DNA of 64,000 nucleotides from Nocardiopsis sp. CC223A (lineage in GTDB: Bacteria > Actinomycetota > Actinomycetes > Streptosporangiales > Streptosporangiaceae). This document shows positions 40,726-48,817 of the stretch, one piece after another. Location of the stretch: NCBI RefSeq assembly GCF_030766825.1, contig NZ_JASFDV010000013.1, positions 40,071-104,070 on the forward strand, read 5' to 3'. The translations under genes were made by a program, and so were the position numbers. How positions within the stretch are numbered: the stretch's first letter is position 1; each line of letters opens with the position of its first letter. The notes below the pieces were generated by a model, which saw nothing but the letters and a program-made list of their open reading frames with translations, was not told the DNA's origin and made no database searches.

Positions 40726-43266
40726 TCAGTCCCGTCCCCCGTGGCTCTGCATCCACGCCGCGATCTGCGTGCGCGAATGGAAGCCCATCTTTCTGTTGAT
40801 GTTGGCGATGTGCCGGGCCGCGGTCGCCGGGCTGATGAACAGCGCCCGTGCGATCTCCGGGTTGCTCCGCCCCTTGCTCACCAGCCGGGCCACCTCCAGC
40901 TCGCGCCGGGTCAGGCGCTGCTGCGGCGGCGTCAGCGGCGGGGGAGGCGGCGGGGCCGCCGGGGTCCGCGCCGGGCGGGCGGTCCGGGCGGGCGTCCGCC
41001 GGGAGGCGGAGGACGGGCTGCGCCGGCCGGGCGGCCTGCGCCCCTCCTCGGCCAGCCGCTCGGCCTCCCGCACCGCCTCGGCGGTGCTCAGCCGCCGCCC
41101 TTCCTCCCACAGGGAGACCAGGCGCTTCCTGCGTCGTCGTGTCTTCTCTTCGTTGCCGAAGGGCCAGGGCGCCGCGGGTACGGACAGCCCCAAGCGCTCG
41201 CGCATCTGCACGGCCGCTCCGGCGATACCGCAGGCGGCGTCGCGCATGCCGACCGCGAAGGCCACCCGGGCGATCGCGATCAGCGCTCGCCCGACCTCGG
41301 CCCGCTGGCCGGTCGCGTGGCTCAGCAGCAGGCCCTCGCTCAGGTAGTCGCAGGCCTGCTCGACCCGGTCCTGAGCGTACGCCACACGGCCGATCCCGGC
41401 CAGGCAGCGGGCCTCCTCGGCGGGGGCGCCGATCATCCGCTGGGTGTCCAGCGCCTCCCGGTAGCAGCGGTCCGCCGTCACCAGGTCCCCGCCCAGCTCG
41501 GCCGCGCGGGCCTGGCCGATGAGGGTGATGCCCACACCCCAGCGGTGGTCGATCCCCCGCAGCAGGGTGAGCGCCGCGTTGTAGTGCTGGTCGGCGGTCT
41601 GGTGGTCGCCCTGCTGGGCGGCCAGCGCGCCCCGGGTCCCCAGGGCGATCGCCTCGCCCCACAGGTCGCCGGACTCCCGGCACAGCCGCAGGGCCTCCTC
41701 CACCCGCACCGCCGCCCGGTCGGGCACCCGCTCGCGCACCTCCACCAGGGCCAGCAGGTTCAGGGCGGTGCGCACGAACATCTCGTCGCCGGACTCCCGG
41801 CACAGCCGCAGCCCCTCCTCGCCCAGGGACAGCGCCAGGGCGTGGTCGCGGCGCACCCGCGCCAGCTGGGCCCGGCCCACCAGGGCGCGCGCCCGCGAAG
41901 GGGCCTTCTCGGCGTCCTCCATGTCCAGCAGCAGGTCCATGAAGTGCGCGCCCTCGGAGTAGTCGTGGTGACTCACCCAGTGCGCCACCAGGCTCGACGC
42001 CAGCCGCAGCCCCGGCTCGGCCCGGCCCTCCCGGTGCGCCCAGCGCAGCAGCGAGCGCAGCGTGTCGAACTCGGCGAGCACCCGGCGCCGCCCGGCGTCG
42101 CGCTCGCTCCAGGGCATGGCCCGGCTCGACTCCAGCCGGAACCCCAGGTCCTCGGCCAGCCGGGTCATCCGGTCCAGCAGCCGCTCCCGGAGCTGGGCGT
42201 CCTCGCCCGCCTCGACCAGCCGCTCGGCGGCGAACGCGCGCACCGCCTCGGGCAGCCGGTACCGCAGCCGCCCCTCGAACTCTCCGGTGACGGTGATGAG
42301 CGAGCGGTCCAGCAGCGACGCCAGCAGGTCCAGGACGTGCTCCCGGGCCAGGCCGACGTCGGCGCACACCTGCTCGGCCGACTCCAGGTCCCAACCGCGG
42401 AACACCGACAGCCGCCGCAGCAGGACCCGCTCCGGTTCGGGCAGGGTCCGGTAGACGAAGGCCAGCACGATCGGCAGCACCTCGCTGCGCGCCACCGCCT
42501 GCCCCGGGCCCGGCTGGAACTCGGGCGAGGCCAGGTGGGCGCGCAGCCCCTCGGCCAGCGCGTCCGGTCCGGTGCCCGGAGCACTCCCACCGAGGACCTC
42601 GACGCCCAGCGGTACCCCGCCGGCCAGGTCGCACAGCACCGCCACCGTCTCCAGCTCCTCCCGGGACGGGGCGAAACGGGGGTCGCGGATGCGCGCCCGG
42701 TCCAGGAACAACCGCACCGCCTCGGAGTCGGCGGGGTCGGGCGGCGGGCCGTTGCGCGGAGCCACCGGCAGCGCCATGGGCGTCATCCGCCACACCGTCC
42801 CGCCCGACAGCCGCACCGGGTCGAGCGCGGTGAGCAGGATCGACACCTCCGGACAGGCGGCCAGCAGGGTCTCGCCGATCCCGGTGACCGCGTCCGCGAC
42901 ATGGTCGCAGGCGTCCAGCACCAGCAGCAGCCGCCGGTCGCGCAGCGCCTCGACCACGGTGGTCGCCAGCGGCTGCCCCGGTTCCTCCACCACGCCCACC
43001 GCGTGCGCCACCCGGGCGTGGACCTCCAGCTCGGTGTGCGCGTCGGTGAGGTCCGCGGCCCACACCCCGTCGGGGAAGGACGCGGTGGACTGCTCGGCCA
43101 CACGCAGGGCCAACCGGGTCTTGCCGATCCCCTCGGCGCCGCACAGGGTCACCGAGCGGCTGGACTCAAGCAGCCGCAGCAGGCTGCTCAGATCCCGCTC
43201 ACGACCCACGAAGCCGGTGCCCGGCCGAGGGAGGTTGTGCCGCGCGGGCGCGGTCGAAGATGCCAT
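40726..43266 (-). CDS. LuxR-family regulator with N-terminal ATPase domain (first of a tandem pair)
   Basis: An 846-residue regulator of the AfsR/LAL-like class. The N-terminal NTPase has FVGRERDLSSLL, then Walker A CGAEGIGKTRLA near residue 45 and Walker B-like RLLLVLDACDH. A middle of about 400 residues is TPR-like (ALALSLGEEGLRLCRESGDE). A Pro-rich linker leads to the LuxR HTH at the C-terminus (LTRRELEVARLVSKGRSNPE then IARALFISPATAARH). Start chosen at ATG 43266 by alignment with the paralogue next door; GTG 43275 is possible. Effector unknown. Confidence 0.9.
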   Translation of the reverse strand: MASSTAPARHNLPRPGTGFVGRERDLSSLLRLLESSRSVTLCGAEGIGKTRLALRVAEQSTASFPDGVWAADLTDAHTELEVHARVAHAVGVVEEPGQPLATTVVEALRDRRLLLVLDACDHVADAVTGIGETLLAACPEVSILLTALDPVRLSGGTVWRMTPMALPVAPRNGPPPDPADSEAVRLFLDRARIRDPRFAPSREELETVAVLCDLAGGVPLGVEVLGGSAPGTGPDALAEGLRAHLASPEFQPGPGQAVARSEVLPIVLAFVYRTLPEPERVLLRRLSVFRGWDLESAEQVCADVGLAREHVLDLLASLLDRSLITVTGEFEGRLRYRLPEAVRAFAAERLVEAGEDAQLRERLLDRMTRLAEDLGFRLESSRAMPWSERDAGRRRVLAEFDTLRSLLRWAHREGRAEPGLRLASSLVAHWVSHHDYSEGAHFMDLLLDMEDAEKAPSRARALVGRAQLARVRRDHALALSLGEEGLRLCRESGDEMFVRTALNLLALVEVRERVPDRAAVRVEEALRLCRESGDLWGEAIALGTRGALAAQQGDHQTADQHYNAALTLLRGIDHRWGVGITLIGQARAAELGGDLVTADRCYREALDTQRMIGAPAEEARCLAGIGRVAYAQDRVEQACDYLSEGLLLSHATGQRAEVGRALIAIARVAFAVGMRDAACGIAGAAVQMRERLGLSVPAAPWPFGNEEKTRRRRKRLVSLWEEGRRLSTAEAVREAERLAEEGRRPPGRRSPSSASRRTPARTARPARTPAAPPPPPPLTPPQQRLTRRELEVARLVSKGRSNPEIARALFISPATAARHIANINRKMGFHSRTQIAAWMQSHGGRD

Positions 43267-43413
43267 GGCCTTCACATGTCGGGGCGGTCGGGGAGGTCCT
43301 CACCGTGGTGGGGGTTACTGGCAAGGGAACGACTTCGTAGAGGGGCGGTCGGAATCTCTGTCTTAGCGCCTGCACGCGCGGTGTGCAAGTGCGGCCGGAG
43401 CGCGCCGGTCCCC

Positions 43414-45867
43414 TCATGTCCGGTCTTGGGCGGAAGCCCAGCCGGTCAGCTGGGTCCGGGAGGAAATCGAGAGTTTTCTGAAGATGTTCGCGATGTGTCG
43501 GGCCGCCGTCGCCTGACTGATCGTCAGCCGCTCGGCGATCTCCCGGTTGGACAGTCCCTGTTCGACGAGTTCGGCGATCTCGCGCTCCCGCGGTGTGAGG
43601 GTGACCGGCTCGGCCGGACGGTCCGCGGAGCGGGGGAAGGCCAGCGCGCGGTCGCGCACCTGCTCCAGCGGCAGCGACCGCCACGCGTTCCAGGCCTCGG
43701 CGGTGCGGGCCGGGCCCACCCGCCCCTCCACGGCCGTCCGCAGCCGCACGGTCTCCGCCGAGGGCCGGTCCAGGGCCGTCCGCAGGTCGGCGGCCACCCC
43801 CGTCAGCGCGGCGGCCCGCTCGGCCTCCTCCTCGGCCAACGCCAGCTCGCCCAGCGCCTCCAGCGCCCGGGCCACCGCGATGCGCTGCCCGGAGGTGAAG
43901 CTCACCCGCAGACAGGAGGCCAGCGGCTCGCGCGCCTGGAGGATCAGCCCCTGTGCCAGGTAGAGCCGCCCCAGCTCCCGCGAGCAGTGCGCGGTGGCCG
44001 GTGCCGCGCCCAGTTCCTCGAACACCGCCAGCGACTCGGCGAACAGGTCGCGGGCCCGCTCGAACTCGTCCTGCTCGGCGGCGATCGACCCCAGCACGTG
44101 CAGGCAGCGCGCCACACTCCACCGGTCGTGCAGCTTCTCGCCCAGCTCGATGCAGTACCGCAGCAGCTCCACGGCCCTGTCCGGCTCCCCGCGCCGCCGG
44201 GCCAGCTGGGCCAGCACGCCCAGCGCGGTGGTCTCGGTGAGCGGATCGCCGTCCTGCTCGGCCCAGGACAGGGCGCGCTCGGCGTGCCGCCTCCCCTCGT
44301 CCAGGGCGTTGGTGCGCAGCGCCAGCGCCGCCATGGTGGCCAGCGCCGAGGCCGCCGCCCCCGCCTCCCGGCAGGCCCGTGCCGCCTCCAGGGCGCACAT
44401 GGCCAGGGCGGACACCCGCGGCGCCACGTCCAGGTCCAGCCGCAGTTCGGCCTGGAGCGCCAGCGCGCGGGCCCGCAGCTGCGGCGACTGCCCGTCGGGG
44501 TCGGTGGCCAGCACCGACTCCAGGATCCGCCCGCCGGCGGCCGCCTGGTCGCGCACCAGCCAGTAGGGGCGCAGCGCCACGCACACCCGCAGGGCCTCGT
44601 CCACCCGGCCGCGCGAGAGCGCCCACCGCACCACCCGGGCGTGGTTCTCCCGGTGGTGGTCGAGCAGGCGGAAGTGGGCCAGCCGCTCCGACCAGCCCAT
44701 CGGGGAGCGGGAGCCCTCGGCCGCCGCCTCCAGGCGGGTGACGCAGAAGTCCAGGTACCGGGACCAGCGCTCGTCCTCGCCGCCCTCGGCGGCCAGGTGC
44801 TCGGCGGCGTAGGCGCGCACCGTCTCGGTGAGCCGGTAGTGCGCGGTGCCCTCGATCTCGGTGTCCACCATGATGAGGGACTTGTCGAGCAGCGAGAAGT
44901 GCAGCGGCAGGATGTCGGCGGCGTCCACCCCGTCGCCCGCGCACACGTCCTCGGCCGCCTCCAGGTACCAGGTGCCGAACACCGACAGGCGGTGCAGCAG
45001 TGCCCGCTCCGGTTCGTTCAGCAGGTCGTGGCTCCACTCCAGGACCGCCCGCAGCGTGCGCTGGCGCGGCGGCAGGTCGCCGGAACCGTCACTGGTGAGC
45101 AGCTGGAACCGGTCGTCCAGGCGGCGCAGGATCTGCTGCACCGACAGCACCCGCACCCGGGCCGCGGCCAGCTCGATGGCCAGCGGCATGCCGTCGAGCA
45201 GCCGGCAGATCTCGGCGATGTGGCCGGAGTTCTCCCGGGTCATCTCGAACCCGGAGCGGGCCGCGTGCGCCCGCGTGACGAACAGCCGCACCGACTCGTA
45301 GCGCTGGGCGTCGCGCCGGGGCAGTGGTGCCGGGTCGGCGGAGTAGGGGTCGGTGGGCGTGGGCCGGGCGGGGAGGGACAGCGGCGGCACCCGCCAGATG
45401 CTCTCCTCGGGAACGTGGAGGGGCTGGCGGCTGGTGGCCAGGATGCGCACCCGCGGGCAGTCGCGCAGCACCGCGCGGCACAGCCGCCCGATCGGGTCGA
45501 CCGCGTGCTCGCAGGTGTCCAGGAACAGCAGCAGGCTCTGGGTGCGCAGGGCGGTGATGACCGCGTCGGTCGTGGTGCGGCTGTCGTCCTCCACCGCCTG
45601 GAGGACCCCGGCCACCGTGCGCAGTACCTGGTCCTCGGTGGTGGCCTCGCTCAGGTCCACGAAGCGCACCCCGTCGGGGAACCGGCGCATCACGCGCTCG
45701 GCCAGGTGCAGGGCCAGCCTGGTCTTGCCGATCCCGCCGGTCCCGGTCAGCGTGACCATCCGGGCGGTGCCCAGCAGGCGGCCCAGATCGACGATGTCGC
45801 GTTCACGTCCGACGAAGCGGATGAACTCGCCGGCGGACAGGGGCAGGTTGTGGCGCGGGGGAGACAT
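43414..45867 (-). CDS. LuxR-family regulator with N-terminal ATPase domain (second of a tandem pair)
   Basis: An 817-residue paralogue of the preceding regulator. RHNLPLSAGEFIRFVGRERD opens the NTPase; Walker A is TGTGGIGKTRLAL and Walker B-like SLLLFLDTCEH, here better conserved than in the neighbour. TPR-like repeats follow, then the LuxR HTH (LTPREREIAELVEQGLSNRE then IAERLTISQATAARHIANI). The two HTHs share ISPATAARHIAN/ISQATAARHIAN almost exactly, so the pair arose by duplication and may bind similar sites. No target operon is obvious. Confidence 0.92.
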   Translation of the reverse strand: MSPPRHNLPLSAGEFIRFVGRERDIVDLGRLLGTARMVTLTGTGGIGKTRLALHLAERVMRRFPDGVRFVDLSEATTEDQVLRTVAGVLQAVEDDSRTTTDAVITALRTQSLLLFLDTCEHAVDPIGRLCRAVLRDCPRVRILATSRQPLHVPEESIWRVPPLSLPARPTPTDPYSADPAPLPRRDAQRYESVRLFVTRAHAARSGFEMTRENSGHIAEICRLLDGMPLAIELAAARVRVLSVQQILRRLDDRFQLLTSDGSGDLPPRQRTLRAVLEWSHDLLNEPERALLHRLSVFGTWYLEAAEDVCAGDGVDAADILPLHFSLLDKSLIMVDTEIEGTAHYRLTETVRAYAAEHLAAEGGEDERWSRYLDFCVTRLEAAAEGSRSPMGWSERLAHFRLLDHHRENHARVVRWALSRGRVDEALRVCVALRPYWLVRDQAAAGGRILESVLATDPDGQSPQLRARALALQAELRLDLDVAPRVSALAMCALEAARACREAGAAASALATMAALALRTNALDEGRRHAERALSWAEQDGDPLTETTALGVLAQLARRRGEPDRAVELLRYCIELGEKLHDRWSVARCLHVLGSIAAEQDEFERARDLFAESLAVFEELGAAPATAHCSRELGRLYLAQGLILQAREPLASCLRVSFTSGQRIAVARALEALGELALAEEEAERAAALTGVAADLRTALDRPSAETVRLRTAVEGRVGPARTAEAWNAWRSLPLEQVRDRALAFPRSADRPAEPVTLTPREREIAELVEQGLSNREIAERLTISQATAARHIANIFRKLSISSRTQLTGWASAQDRT

Positions 45868-46045
45868 GGCCTCGATTTGCTAGGACACCGAACGGTCCGC
45901 GGCACGGACCCGTCCGGACCCGGGACCGCGGAGAACAGTCGCACCCAGTGTCGCACTTCTCCCCGCGCCCTGTCCCGGGAATGGCCGCTTCCGGCACGAG
46001 CGGTCGAAAACCGCCCATGCCGGTCGCATCCGCGTCGCGGACCGG

Positions 46046-47374
46046 CTACTCTGTGCGGTCGCCCGGCGACCAGGCCGCCGGGTCGGCCGCCGCCTGCTCG
46101 CCGCTGCCCATGTCCTTGACCTCGTGGCCGCCGTCCTCGTCGAAGGGCGGGAACCACACGAAGGGGATGCCCTTCTTGGCGGCGTACTGGATCTGCTTGC
46201 CGACCTTGGCGGTGGAGTGGAACACCTCGGTGTTGAACCCGCGCGAGCGCAGCAGCTCGCCCACGGCCAGGGCGTCGCGGCGCCGCTCGGCGTCGGGCAC
46301 CACGACCATCACGTCGGTCGGGCAGGCCCGGCCGCCCCCGATCCGCCCCTCGGCGACGAGCTTGGCGAAGATCCGGGTCAGGCCGATGGAGATGCCCACC
46401 CCCGGCAGCCGGCGGCGGATGAACTGCCCGGCCAGGTCCTCGTACCGGCCGCCCGCGCAGATGCTGCCGTAGCCGGGGTCGTCGTCGAAGGACGCCTCGT
46501 AGACCGTGCCGGTGTAGTAGTCCAGCCCGCGGGCGATCGACAGGTCGGCGACCACCGCCCCCTCGGGCAGGTCGGCCAGGTCGTCCAGGACGAACGACAG
46601 CTCCTCCAGGCCCTCCTCCAGCAGCGGGGAGGAGACGCCCAGCGCCCGCACCTTCTCGGGCACGTCCGCGCCGGTGCCGCGGACGTGCGCCAGCGCCAGG
46701 CAGGCGTCGGCCTGCTCCGCGGTCAGCCCGCCCCCGGTGAGGACCTCCCGGACGCCGTCGTCGCCGATCTTGTGGAGCTTGTCCACGGCCCGGATGACCA
46801 TGACCGGGTCCTTGACGCCCAGGCCCTCGTAGAAGCCCTGGAGGACCTTGCGGTTGTTGACGTTGAGCGTCCAGGTCGGGATGTCCAGACCGCTGAGCAC
46901 CCGGTGCACGATGCGCGGCAGCTCGGCGTCGAAGTGCAGCGGCACGGAGTCGACGTTGATGACGTCGATGTCGCACTGGGTGAACTCGCGGTAGCGCCCC
47001 TCCTGCGGTCGCTCGCCCCGCCACACGCGCTGCATCTGGTAGCGCTTGAACGGGAACGTCAGCTCGTTGAAGTGCTGGGCGACGTACCGGGCGAACGGCA
47101 CCGTCAGGTCGAAGTGCAGACCCAGTCTGGCGTCGGAGTCGTCCTTGGGGTCGGACTGGAGGCGGTGCAGGGTGTAGACCTCCTGGGAGGTCTCGCCCTT
47201 GGCCGTCAGCACGTCCAGGTTCTCCACGGACGGGGTCTCCACCGACGCGAAGCCGAAGGACTCGAATCCGGCGCGGATATGGTCCAGCCAGCGCTGCTCC
47301 ACGGACCGGACCCGGGGGGTCCACTCGGGGAAACCGCTGATCGGGGCTGGGCGGACGACGCGCTGATCGGACAT
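46046..47374 (-). CDS. hisS: histidyl-tRNA synthetase
   Basis: A 442-residue class II synthetase charging tRNA-His. Motif 2 reads VWRGERPQEGRYREFTQCDI; the histidine-specific loops are ARGLDYYTGTVYEASF near 285 and GGRYEDLAGQFIRRRLPGVG. The C-terminal anticodon-binding domain is present (TDVMVVVPDAERRRDALAVG). ATG 47374. A 12-bp hairpin (47468-47501) lies in its probable leader. It is not in the common actinobacterial relA/hisS neighbourhood in this window. Confidence 0.96.
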   Translation of the reverse strand: MSDQRVVRPAPISGFPEWTPRVRSVEQRWLDHIRAGFESFGFASVETPSVENLDVLTAKGETSQEVYTLHRLQSDPKDDSDARLGLHFDLTVPFARYVAQHFNELTFPFKRYQMQRVWRGERPQEGRYREFTQCDIDVINVDSVPLHFDAELPRIVHRVLSGLDIPTWTLNVNNRKVLQGFYEGLGVKDPVMVIRAVDKLHKIGDDGVREVLTGGGLTAEQADACLALAHVRGTGADVPEKVRALGVSSPLLEEGLEELSFVLDDLADLPEGAVVADLSIARGLDYYTGTVYEASFDDDPGYGSICAGGRYEDLAGQFIRRRLPGVGISIGLTRIFAKLVAEGRIGGGRACPTDVMVVVPDAERRRDALAVGELLRSRGFNTEVFHSTAKVGKQIQYAAKKGIPFVWFPPFDEDGGHEVKDMGSGEQAAADPAAWSPGDRTE

Positions 47375-48094
47375 GCGGAGTTCTCGGCTCCCTGGAAGTC
47401 GTACATGGAAGAGCCCCCGGGCGGGGGCGAGACCATCCTACGACCACGGGGGGCGCGGGCACGGCCGCCACCGGCCCACGTGGACGGTTGTGGGCCGGTG
47501 GGGCTTCGGCGGAGGTCGGGCGCGACGGCTCCGACGTCGAAGAGCGGGACGTCGGTTCGTCGGCCGCGCGTCCGTGAACGCCGCCGACGGCTCCCACTGT
47601 GCGGTCGGGTGCTCGTGCCAGGAGTCGGTTCCGCGACCGCGTACACCGTGCGGGGGCCCTGTCCTCCACCGTAGACGCCGCCGACGGCGGCGGACAGGGA
47701 TCGGCGCGGCCGGAAGCGGCCGGAAGCGGTCGCTCACGATGTCGTAAAGTCCATCTCCCGGGGTAGAGTTCTGTGCTTGTCTGATCACTCTCGGTTTTCG
47801 GGCGGGGACGGATCGCCATCGGATCCCCAAAAGGGTGCGGTGGCGCTTCGTGCTGTCCGGCGCCCGGACCTCCCCGGTGTGAGAAAGCGGACCCGCACGG
47901 CGACTGTGCCCAAAACGCCGTCCAGGACGGCCATCCGGTGTTAGGTTCCAGGGGCGGCGACCCCGTGCGGCCGGCTGAAGGAACCCGTGAAGGCCCGCGG
48001 GGAGGTCCGGACCCGGGAGCGTCGTGCCCCTCGCTAGCCCGGGCCGTGCGAGCCGCACCCCGTCCGTTCGGACCCGGCACTCTCGCTAGGACAT
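47375..48094. other. long noncoding interval between hisS and the GTPase gene
   Basis: No gene is supported over these 720 bp. It contains a strong hairpin at 47468-47501, a second at about 47670-47695 (GCCGCCGACGGCGGC), and an AT-richer patch at 47740-47800 (TAAAGTCC, TAGAGTTC) that may be the promoter of the GTPase gene. That would leave a leader of about 290 nt. Confidence 0.5.
47468..47501 (-). promoter_or_regulatory. leader hairpin upstream of hisS
   Basis: CCACCGGCCCAC and GTGGGCCGGTGG are perfect 12-bp arms with a 10-nt loop, 94-127 bp upstream of the hisS start on its template side. It could attenuate hisS or terminate other transcripts. I see no T-box consensus nearby. Confidence 0.5.
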
Positions 48095-48721
48095 GTGACT
48101 GTGATCGATCCAGCCAACACCACGAACGACGTTCGAGCACCCGGCGCGCTGTCCACCAAGATCATCATCGCCGGGGGTTTCGGCGTGGGCAAGACCACGT
48201 TCGTCGGCGCCGTATCGGAGATCCCGCCGGTGCGGACCGAGGCCGCGGTGACCGCCGCCAGCGCGGGGGTGGACGACCTCTCCCACACCCCGGACAAGCA
48301 GACCACGACCGTGGCCATGGACTTCGGCCGCATCTCGCTCGATACCGACCTGACCCTGTTCCTGTTCGGTACGCCCGGCCAGCAGCGCTTCTGGTTCATG
48401 TGGGACGACCTGGTGCGCGGGGCGCTGGGAGCGGTGATCCTGGCCGACACCCGCCGTCTGGAGGACACCTTCCAGGCCCTGGACTACTTCGAGCGCCAGT
48501 ACCGGCTGCCGTTCGTCGTGGCCGTCAACGAGTTCGACCCCGAGGCGTCGATGTACACCGCCGACGACCTGCGCGACGCCCTCGACCTCACCCCCGACGT
48601 CCCGGTCGTGCGGTGCGACGCCCGTGACCGCAGATCCGTCGTGCAGGTGCTGGTGACCCTCGTCAAACACGCCATGGCGGTGGAGGCCCGCCAACGGGGC
48701 GGACGCCAGCTCGTGGTCTGA
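48095..48721 (+). CDS. CvnD-like (MglA/Ras-like) GTPase
   Basis: A 208-residue small GTPase of the type encoded as the fourth gene of actinomycete conservons. P-loop GGFGVGKTTFVGAVSEIPPV near residue 27; switch/G3 region FLFGTPGQQRFWFMWDDLV near 88; G4-like VVAVNEFDPEA (N...D). The other conservon genes (sensor, Roadblock/LC7, DUF742) are absent here, so it stands alone. GTG 48095, with GTG 48101 as an alternative that has AGGA 9 nt upstream. Confidence 0.9.
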   Translation: MTVIDPANTTNDVRAPGALSTKIIIAGGFGVGKTTFVGAVSEIPPVRTEAAVTAASAGVDDLSHTPDKQTTTVAMDFGRISLDTDLTLFLFGTPGQQRFWFMWDDLVRGALGAVILADTRRLEDTFQALDYFERQYRLPFVVAVNEFDPEASMYTADDLRDALDLTPDVPVVRCDARDRRSVVQVLVTLVKHAMAVEARQRGGRQLVV

Positions 48722-48783
48722 CCCCGGTGCCGACCGGCCGCCGGGTCCGTGCGGCCGGTTCTCGAACGTGCACGTTCGGGGTC

Positions 48784-48811
48784 TTGTGAGGTGTGTGTCC
48801 GGCGTTACCCT
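48784..48811 (+). promoter_or_regulatory. probable secA2 promoter
   Basis: TTGTGA (48784-48789) and TACCCT (48806-48811) with a 16-bp spacer. The start codon GTG 48818 lies 7 bp after the -10 box, so the mRNA would begin at the start codon (leaderless), which is common in actinobacteria. Confidence 0.55.
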
Positions 48812-48817
48812 GTGGTG

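Noticed and set aside
40741..46119. A 1792-codon plus-strand ORF opposite the two LuxR genes
   Set aside because: Antisense shadow caused by high GC at third codon positions; no domain, and it crosses two well-supported genes.
47580..47690. Short plus-strand frame with several Cys (SHCAVGCSCQE)
   Set aside because: No Shine-Dalgarno, no terminator and Arg-rich ending; unlike the well-supported peptide at 52761-52868.
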